Assembly (NCBI RefSeq): GCF_000226095.1
Contig: NC_016472.1
Coordinates: 3,410,001-3,474,000, forward strand
Source of the DNA: Thermothelomyces thermophilus ATCC 42464
Lineage: Eukaryota > Ascomycota > Sordariomycetes > Sordariales > Chaetomiaceae
DNA length: 64,000 nucleotides
Direction: 5' to 3'
Within the stretch, counting starts at the first letter, position 1. Every line of letters begins with the position of its first letter. Below are positions 57,219 through 64,000 of the stretch, one piece after another. A program made the position numbers and the translations under genes. Under the pieces are notes generated by a model, which saw nothing but the letters and a program-made list of their open reading frames with translations, had not been told where the DNA came from and made no database searches.

Positions 57219-59144
57219 CTACATCCATGACCCGCTCCCGACGAGCAGAGGGTGCCCATCTCTCGAACCCCAAGGTTGCCAATGCCCATCGCCTGCTCCC
57301 CAACGCGAAGGACCACTACCCACCCCGCCCGAAACGCCAGCTTGACCCTTCCGAACGCGACATTGACAACGTCGTCGCCAAGAAGGCCAGATTCACCACA
57401 GGAATCGCGGTCGAGATTCCGGCACGGTCGTCGCTCCATGCCCGATTCGTGAGGGACACCGCCGACGCGAAACAAGCGGTGCCTGCGCCGCCGAAACCCG
57501 CGGTCGCGGCCCCTAAAGCCCCGACGACTCATCGTGCCCCTCCCGCCAATGGCACCAGACCCGCCCCTGCCAAAACTCAGCAGCAGCACCAGCAGCAGCC
57601 GGCACCTCCAAAACACCGGGAGAAGGTTGCCAATGGGTTGAAGCACGAATTGAACAAGCTGCAGCCGAGTGCGGCCGACACCAAGGAGCAGGGCCGGAAA
57701 CTTCGGTCGCAGGAAGCAACTCGCTTCAAGAGCGAGCTGTCTGCCTACTTCCCAGAGTACGACGAAGTCATTGGCAATGACCCGAAAGAGACTCGTGAGT
57801 TACATTCCTTCCTCCAAACCAGTCACATGTCGATAGCTGTGTTGTTGCATCTTGGAATCAATTGCTGACAGTTCCTCGCAAAACATACAAACAGACCTCC
57901 TCAACGTCGACACGCCCATCGTAATCGTTCCGGATCCATCACCACTTCACAACAACCACAATAACAATAACAACAACAACCCCCTCCAACGAGCCCAGCA
58001 ACACCCACCCCACCGCACCGCACCACTTCCTCCCCACGAATACCCGATTCGCAGCTACGGTGACGCCCTCTACACCGACCTCTTTGACGCCCAACGAATT
58101 GACTTTAGCTTCCTGGACAAACAACCCCCACCCGCTGGCGGCGGTGACAATAACTATAATAACGATGGCAACGGCAATGCCCCCGATTCCGACCCCCTAC
58201 CGGACACGCTCTACTCCCCGGCGCACAGGAAAGCCGAACGACTGGAGCGCTCCATCCGCAACACGGAAAAGGGCCGCGCCCAGCACGAGAAGGACCAGAT
58301 CATGCGCCTGCTGGACGGCCTGCAGGGCCACGACTGGCTGCGGGTGATGGGGGTCAACGGCATCACCGAGAGCAAGAAGAGGGCGTTCGAGCCCGCGCGG
58401 CAGCACTTCATCCGCGGGTGCGAGAACATCCTGAGCAAGTTTCGGCGCTGGGCGAGGGAGGAGAAGAGGAGGCGGGCAGAGATGCTGGAGAGGAAGGCTG
58501 CGGCTCATGAGCATAGGGAGGGGTCAGCCAAGGACGCAGCGAGTGAAGGGGAAGGGGAGGAGGCCGAGGGCCACGGTGAGGCTGAGGGGCGTACAGGGAA
58601 GGGGGCGGCCAGGGGTGCGGGAGGCAACCAGGGCGAGGAGGAGGGCAATGATAGCGACGATGACGACGGAGGAGGGGGGAACATCGTCGAGGGCGAGCCG
58701 CCTGACGATGACGCCGGTAGCGGTGACATTGACGCGTCGGTGGCAAGGCAGCTTCGCGAGGAGGCGCTCGCGGCGGCGGCCAAGAGGAGGAGGAGTAAGG
58801 CCGCTGCTGCCGGAACAAGGGCGCCCGCGGCGAGACGCGGGGCGGCTTCGACGGCAACGGCTGCGCGTCGCAAGACCGCGGCGGCGGCGGCGGCATCCCG
58901 ATCGAAGCCAGAGCCCCCGATCCAAGAACCGCCGAAACCGTTCACCTCGTTCTTTGCCAAGCGGTACCAGCGGGACGCAGCACTGAGCAAGAACCGCCGG
59001 AAAGGCCGGAAGGTGCTGGCGTGGGGCCAGCCCTTGCCGGAAATGGCCGAGGCCGAGTTCCAACTGCCGACCGGGCTGTGCGACGAAGAGACGTTGCGGG
59101 CGCACGCGCGGAAGAAGAGAAGGGATAAGAGGTTGAGGAAGTGA
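57209..59144 (+). CDS. SAS4-domain protein (something-about-silencing, chromatin)
   Basis: Two exons, 57209..57794 and 57895..59144, 611 residues; the 100-nt intron has a GTGAGT donor, a GCTGAC branch and a CAG acceptor, giving DPKETHLLNVDTPIVIV. The SAS4 domain (about residues 195-340) has YGDALYTDLFDAQRIDFSFL, RKAERLERSIRNTEKGRAQH and LLDGLQGHDWLRVMGVNGIT, with ARQHFIRGCENILSKFRRWA. In yeast Sas4 is part of the SAS-I histone acetyltransferase (Sas2-Sas4-Sas5) that acetylates H4K16; nuclear function in filamentous fungi is inferred. The N-terminus is basic (MTRSRRAEG, PKRQLD) and the C-terminal third is acidic then Ala/Arg-rich low complexity ending in a basic tail (KKRRDKRLRK). An Asn-rich and a Gln-rich tract lie near the domain start. 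Confidence 0.85.
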
Positions 59145-60464
59145 AAAAGAAGGAGCTTCCGCTGGTTGGTTGCTTTGGTAGTTGTATTATTGTCTGCTGG
59201 CTGCCCTCTGGGATGTCTCCATAGCGTGTTTCTTTTTGTTTGTTTGTTTATTGTTGAGGGATGAGGGATGCTCTCGCAAGGCGTTATGGCAGGCTCTTTC
59301 TAGGGGAACAAGAAGGAGAAACGGAATAGAAAACGGCGTTTCTGACTGCATCTCACTCAACCACACTGCTGGGTGATGAGATGTTTGACTCGCTAAGTTT
59401 GCTATCTTGGAAGCACGAGAATAAGATGTGGAGAGATGGCCGTCTACAACCTCCGCAGAACCGCGCAAGTCAGGAGCAATTTTCGTGCTTCTTCTGAATG
59501 GTAGTCGCTATACGTTGTCTGCGTACTACCATACGAGAGACTTCCAATAGAGACGAGGTCCCTCTCGACGTGCAGTGCACGTTTCCCAAGGCCAGCTCCT
59601 TCAAGTGCCATCGGTGCCAGTACGGCAACCAGACCGGTTGTAGTATTCCGCCGCCGACCGGGCCGCGAATGACGACGACGACAACAACAACAACAATAAA
59701 AATTTCCTTTTGTCACGTCGCTCCCGCCGCCGCATCGCAAAGCTGGCAAATGATGTCGTAACCACCCTCGAAGCGGTCGAGAAGAACCATGGTGGTAACA
59801 TAGGTTGATCGATAATGGTGACAAGAAGACGACTTCGGTTCATTTCCTATTCTGCCCCGATTGCCGGCGAAAATGACTTGCTTGCAATCTGTAATATATT
59901 TGTGATAATTATTAGGTAGACCACTGAGCCTAGAAGCGCGTCAGTATTGCGGCACGACGTTTTCCTAAGGCAAACAAGCATCAAACCATGCTTTTATTTG
60001 TTCTCTCCTATTCGTACTTAGCCAAGCTTCCCGGCTGTTTCTTCTTGGTCCCTTTCTAATCACTAGACTTCCTCCTATGTTTCTTTCTAGAGGTGATTTT
60101 ATCTCTTGTCGTAGCGATTATACCACTAGAAGGAGCGCGCGTATGTACTTAAGGAAGTCACCCAGCGCGGCCACTGCCTACATCTACATGTTTCACGTCC
60201 TGCAACTTTCATCGGATCTGCTGTCCGATCATGCTGGACTGCATTTTTGCGTTCATCATTGCGCGTCCCAATTACGACAGCCCAGCTTCTCAACTATAAC
60301 CGTAGTGTCTTTCCGAGTTATTGAGCAATTCCCCTCCCAACTTCCTCCCATCAGCACTCGAGCACTCTCTCATACTCACCTTTGCTCTTTTTCTATCAAC
60401 TTCTCTGCCTGCTCACTTCAAATCAAGGAAGCTATATAGCTCAGGCATATCTACACTTTCTACA
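59145..60464. other. Intergenic, 1.3 kb
   Basis: A short GAC/AAC repeat (about 59669-59700) in a poorly structured region. No gene-like frame; the RBR promoter is at the right end. Confidence 0.45.
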
Positions 60465-61633
60465 ATGAGCAATACGGAGTACGACGCTGGAAAGGCCTCA
60501 AACGCCGACCTGCCTACCCGAAGCCTGAAAGCTCAATGCATCATCTGCTTTGAGGACTTCGAAGGCCGAGACGACGGGGCGCGAAGGGTCTGCCACAACA
60601 GCCACGCGTGGTGCCGCCGTTGCGTCGTCGCCTCCGTCGAGGCAGCGGCGCGGAATATCACCGACGCCTCCTGCATGCCGCCGCGCTGCTGTGGTGACAT
60701 TCTCCTACCGACAGAAGAAGACAAGGCCGGCGCGGAGGAGCACCCTGTCCTGCGCCTGCTCGACCGGGACGCGCGCGCTGTCTAGGAGGCAGCCGTGCGC
60801 CGCGCCCGGGGCCTGAGCGACGCGCGCGAGCTGATGGTGGACCGCACCGTCATCCGCATGGCGAAGCTCGCCAAGGGCGAGAATCTCTGCCAGTTCTGCC
60901 CGCGCTGCCGGCGGCTGATCATGGTATGTACCTCGCTTCGCCACCAGGGTGGCCTTGCTCGCCAGATTGGCATGCCCGTGTTCCGGGAACAGAAAGGGGC
61001 TGACCGTTGTCAACAGAGGAACGGGGGGTGCAATCACATACTGTGAGTCAAACTCTTCGCTCTGGGCTGGGCCTGCCCGTCGCTTGTCTAATATCATTCG
61101 CAGTTGTGTTTGCGGACATGACTTCTGCGTCATTTGTGCAGGCGACTGGGTCAAGCCTCCGGAAGACCCCGGGCTCCCCGCCGCGCCTCTCTGCCACCCG
61201 TTCTACGGGGCCGAAGACCAGCACGTCCTGCGGATTCCGCCCGAGATCGAGGCTCGCTTGGCAGAAGAAGAGAACAAGCCGGCTACGGCGGTACAGACTC
61301 CCCCCCCCCTCTTTTCCTTGCCCGCTGGTAGAACGAGGGATGAACTGACGTATATGCTACTTCAAACAGTACGCTGATGAGAATGCCACGGGCGTCCTGT
61401 GCCACCACAGCGCCGACCTCCTCTATACCTTGAGACTGCGTCGTGAGCTTGACGACGAGGAGCGGAGCAGAGCCAGGTGCGATGTTTGCGGCAGGACCTT
61501 TCGGGCTTTCCTGTTGCAGTGCGTCGGATGCAGAACATTGTTGTGTCTGGGCTGCCGCGATCTGCTGTGGGCTGAGCGGTCCGAGAACAGGCCCGAGTCC
61601 TCTTCGGATCCCGTTAAACTCGAAGAGAACTAA
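60465..61633 (+). pseudogene. RBR-type (RING-IBR) E3 ligase-like gene interrupted by an in-frame stop
   Basis: Exons 60465..60923, 61017..61042, 61104..61290, 61370..61633. Introns (93, 61 and 79 nt) have GT-AG ends and keep the frame. RING1-like Cys/His spacing is clear: CIICFEDF, CHNSHAWCRRC, PPRCCGD. After RALLDRDARAV-type sequence, TAG (60783-60785) stops the frame after 106 codons. The same frame then continues with family-like sequence (EAAVRRARGLSDARELMVD, GENLCQFCPRCRRLIM) and, after splicing, GGCNHILCVCGHDFCVICAGDW, the catalytic RING2-like Cys module. A last Cys block is RCDVCGRTFRAFLLQCVGC. Homologues usually have Tyr at the stop position (AVYEAAV), so TAC to TAG is the likely change. 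If real, the product is a 106-residue RING stub. A sequencing error is the other reading. Confidence 0.7.
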
Positions 61634-62768
61634 TCAACACGGCGTCGGAAGAAACTGGTCGTCCGTGGCGGATTCGGGCAGAAGTATTCAAAATTTCTGG
61701 GGTTGGCCCAAGCTGCGCTTGTCCTTAACCTAAGGTACTCCGTATAGATTCGTATATACGGAATGTATTGTATACTTGTACGTTAGAGCCACCTCCGTAC
61801 ACTTTTATTTAAATATTTTCACATTGATGTAAAATGTCACATGGGATCCCGCAGCGCTTGTCCTTGTAGGGTCCCCGAACGATGGAGGAGTTTCTAGAGG
61901 ACGGTCGCCTATTAGTACGGTACCGAGCAATTCACGATCATTAGTGGAAGCCTCGGAGCCATGCCGAAGTGCCACCAAATTCAGAATGACCAAGATCAAA
62001 CAGATCTCTGGGGAAGTGGGGTCCAGCCCGGCCGCAAAACGCTGGCCCCACTCATAGCTCCCCTGTCGTGTGCGCCGGCTAAACTTCGGCTGCGACTGGC
62101 AAAGCACGGTCATCCACTCTGGCCATCATCGTCGCCTCGTCCTCGAGTTTGATCGCGTCTTGCGACGGTCGGAGGTATTGCGAACCGTGCTTCTACGCCC
62201 TCTCTCCTATCTGCTCGTTCGCTGACTTACTTTTTCAATCTCTCAACCGGCTGTTTTCCCCTAGAGCTCGAGAAGTTTTCGCTCTAGACCATTCTTAGCT
62301 GAGCGAGGGCGGCAGCGACAACCAGCGCGTGACTCCAGACTCCTGCCCGTTGCTGTACAACACATGCACCTGCACATCTGGTTGCCTTCCATGTGCCTGT
62401 ACTTTTTCTTTTGAGGCGTATCGCTCGGAACCTGTCCATTATTTTCCAGTTCTCTTAAATTTTGTTCACCGTTTTCCTACTCGCCACCGAACAAGTCTCA
62501 CCCGCAGAGTAGAGGTGTCTCTTCCTGCTGCCGAACCCGAAACCAGACCCGAAACCAGACCCGAGCGAGTCCGACTCTTCCTGCATCTGCAGCGCTGCGC
62601 AAGACGCGATCTACCTTGTTTGCCATGATCGAGTAAACCGCGCCAACCACTTGAGCCTCGAAGGGCCGGTCCGTCGACCGATTTTCCTCCTCCCCCACCG
62701 TACAAACCGTCGTTTCCACGCCTGCCGATTTCGCCCCAGCTTCTTCGACGCGACATCACTTTTGCAGG
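61634..62768. other. Intergenic upstream of TAF2
   Basis: 1.13 kb, with TACTCCGTA at 61736-61744 and a short GAAACCAGACCC direct repeat (about 62540-62565). The right 200 bp is C/T-rich, as expected for a fungal promoter. No gene seen. Confidence 0.45.
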
Positions 62769-64000
62769 ATGCCGGCCGCGCAGGAAAACGACAACTCAGG
62801 CGAGCCCGGCGTCGCCCCCGAACTGCCCGCCGGAGCCGAGCCCTTTGTCATTCTCAAGCAGGATGTCGAACTCGAGGTTCACTTCCGTGAGAAAAGCATC
62901 AGCGGCGTGTCGACCATCCATCTCTTTACCATAAATCCGGATCTCGACGAGATATGGCTCGACGCGCGGCAGTGCGAGATCGACGTTAAGAACGTTACCG
63001 TGGATGGATTCAAGACAACTGCGTCCTTCTCAGACCCCTACGATCTGGCCCGAACGCCTCAAGCGTGGCAGCTTGGCGCAACACAACATCACATCGTGAA
63101 ACGGCGAATGGCACCGCTCAGGCCGGCGCGGCGGCCCGAGGTCCCCAACAAAGACCGAGAGACACTCCCCTGCTGCGTCCCAGCCGACCGCTCCCTAAGG
63201 GTGTCCCTGCGGCCTGACGGCATGTTCAAAGACGAGCCGCGGAAGACCCTCAAAATTAAGACTTTGAAAGCTGCCAAAGATGCGCCGCTCGACAGGCCCG
63301 ACCCGAACGACGAAAAGAATGGGATTAAGGTGTCCATTCCTTTCCGCTCCAAAAATATTCGCGACGGCCTACACTTCGTCGGCGTGGACGAGGGTGACCT
63401 GAGGTATCCTCATGTGTATACCCGTCATTCTTTGGAGCCGGGGACGGCGTCTTGCATCTTCCCCTGCGTCGACGATCCGGGCTCGAGACATCCATGGAAG
63501 ATCTCGATCAAGTGTCCCAGGACCCTGGGAGACGTATTTGAGCAGCCCTTGACTACACAGCAATCGATCAATCAGAGTCCAGATGCTGCACGGAAGAGAA
63601 AACTCGGAGAGGCTCATCCTACTACGTTCTCGACTTCCCCGCCGCTGGCGGAGGAGGACAAACTCATGGAGATGACCGTTGTCTGCTCCGGCAATCTCGC
63701 CGGGGAGCAGATCGACCCCGAGGATGACAAGAAGAAGATCATGACGTTCGAATCGCAGCTGTCAGCAGCGCAGCACATCGCGTTTGCCATCGGGCCGTTT
63801 GAGCATATCCAACTGTGGTCCGAGTTTCGGACAGAGGAAGCAGACGAGAAGCTCGGCGCCAACGCCGCCAAGATTCATGCCTACTGTCTCCCAAACCGGG
63901 CACACGACGTGCGCCACACCTGCGGTCCGATCGTGGCCGCGGCGGATTTCTTCGCCCCGGAATTCGGCCGCTATCCCTTTGAGAGTTACAAGGTCTGCTT
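62769..64000 (+). CDS. TAF2: TFIID subunit TAF2, 5' part (runs off the window)
   Basis: The frame is open from ATG 62769 to the window end, 410 codons, and no intron is needed. FVILKQDVELEVHFREKSIS, then GVSTIHLFTINPDLDEIWL and the spaced-out YPHVYTRHSLEPGTASCIFP with CVDDPGSRHPWKISI match the catalytically dead M1-aminopeptidase-like N-terminal domain of TAF2 and not active aminopeptidases. It continues through IAFAIGPFEHIQLW and CLPNRAHDVRHTCGPIVAAA to FGRYPFESYKVC, the family order. No zinc-binding HExxH has appeared up to the edge, where active M1 enzymes would soon show it. TAF2 contacts the initiator in core promoters as part of TFIID, in the nucleus. An insert of Lys/Pro/Asp sequence (about residues 135-185) is low-complexity. 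Confidence 0.93.
   Translation, partial: MPAAQENDNSGEPGVAPELPAGAEPFVILKQDVELEVHFREKSISGVSTIHLFTINPDLDEIWLDARQCEIDVKNVTVDGFKTTASFSDPYDLARTPQAWQLGATQHHIVKRRMAPLRPARRPEVPNKDRETLPCCVPADRSLRVSLRPDGMFKDEPRKTLKIKTLKAAKDAPLDRPDPNDEKNGIKVSIPFRSKNIRDGLHFVGVDEGDLRYPHVYTRHSLEPGTASCIFPCVDDPGSRHPWKISIKCPRTLGDVFEQPLTTQQSINQSPDAARKRKLGEAHPTTFSTSPPLAEEDKLMEMTVVCSGNLAGEQIDPEDDKKKIMTFESQLSAAQHIAFAIGPFEHIQLWSEFRTEEADEKLGANAAKIHAYCLPNRAHDVRHTCGPIVAAADFFAPEFGRYPFESYKVC

Noticed and set aside
60747-60785. Possible 39-nt intron removing the RBR stop
   Set aside because: GT..AG ends exist, but it is shorter than any intron here, has no branch site and would delete well-conserved residues.

Overview
The window is nuclear DNA of a filamentous ascomycete (Pezizomycotina, most likely Sordariomycetes; the species cannot be named from the sequence). 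Genes are compact, are rich in G/C at codon third positions, and carry short introns (about 50-250 bp) with GT-AG ends and CTAAC/CTGAC-type branch points. The proteins belong to fungal families, and no bacterial operon, RBS, CRISPR array, rRNA or clear tRNA was seen.

Layout, left to right. 0-17 kb: the 3' part of an XPG/Rad2 excision-repair nuclease (+), an Amidoligase_2-type protein (-), a BTB/POZ protein (-), an old-yellow-enzyme oxidoreductase (+), pyroglutamyl peptidase I (-), a GT17 glycosyltransferase (-), riboflavin synthase (+) and the MUS81 endonuclease (-). 17-30 kb: phosphoacetylglucosamine mutase PCM1/AGM1 (+) with an unexplained open frame after its stop, PRMT1 (-), a MOB2-type kinase activator (-), a Pol X/Pol4-lambda polymerase (+) and an unrecognised low-complexity protein (-). 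30-34 kb is a 4.2 kb gene desert with short repeats. 34-45 kb: a VPS9-ankyrin-PX-BAR protein resembling yeast Vrl1 (-), the OLA1/YchF ATPase (-), a PPPDE/DeSI-type protease (+) and a 3-beta-HSD-type membrane dehydrogenase with an apparent frameshift (-). 46-64 kb: a GPI-anchored Cys-rich wall protein (+), an orphan protein with Gly/Glu tracts (+), a large coiled-coil protein with a tandem duplication and apparent frameshift (+), a SAS4-domain protein (+), an RBR-type RING protein interrupted by a stop (+) and the 5' part of TAF2 (+).

Most genes are housekeeping and do not form one pathway. Three DNA-repair enzymes (XPG, MUS81, Pol4) lie within 27 kb. PCM1 (UDP-GlcNAc for chitin and glycosylation), the GT17 enzyme and the GPI protein bear on the cell surface. 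Splice structures were worked out by eye from consensus sites and protein continuity. The strongest anomalies are a 173-codon coding-like frame after the PCM1 stop, three otherwise intact host genes each with one disabling change, two consecutive micro-exons and a GC-AG intron in PRMT1, a 30-bp palindrome between MOB2 and POL4, and two recurring short motifs in intergenic DNA.
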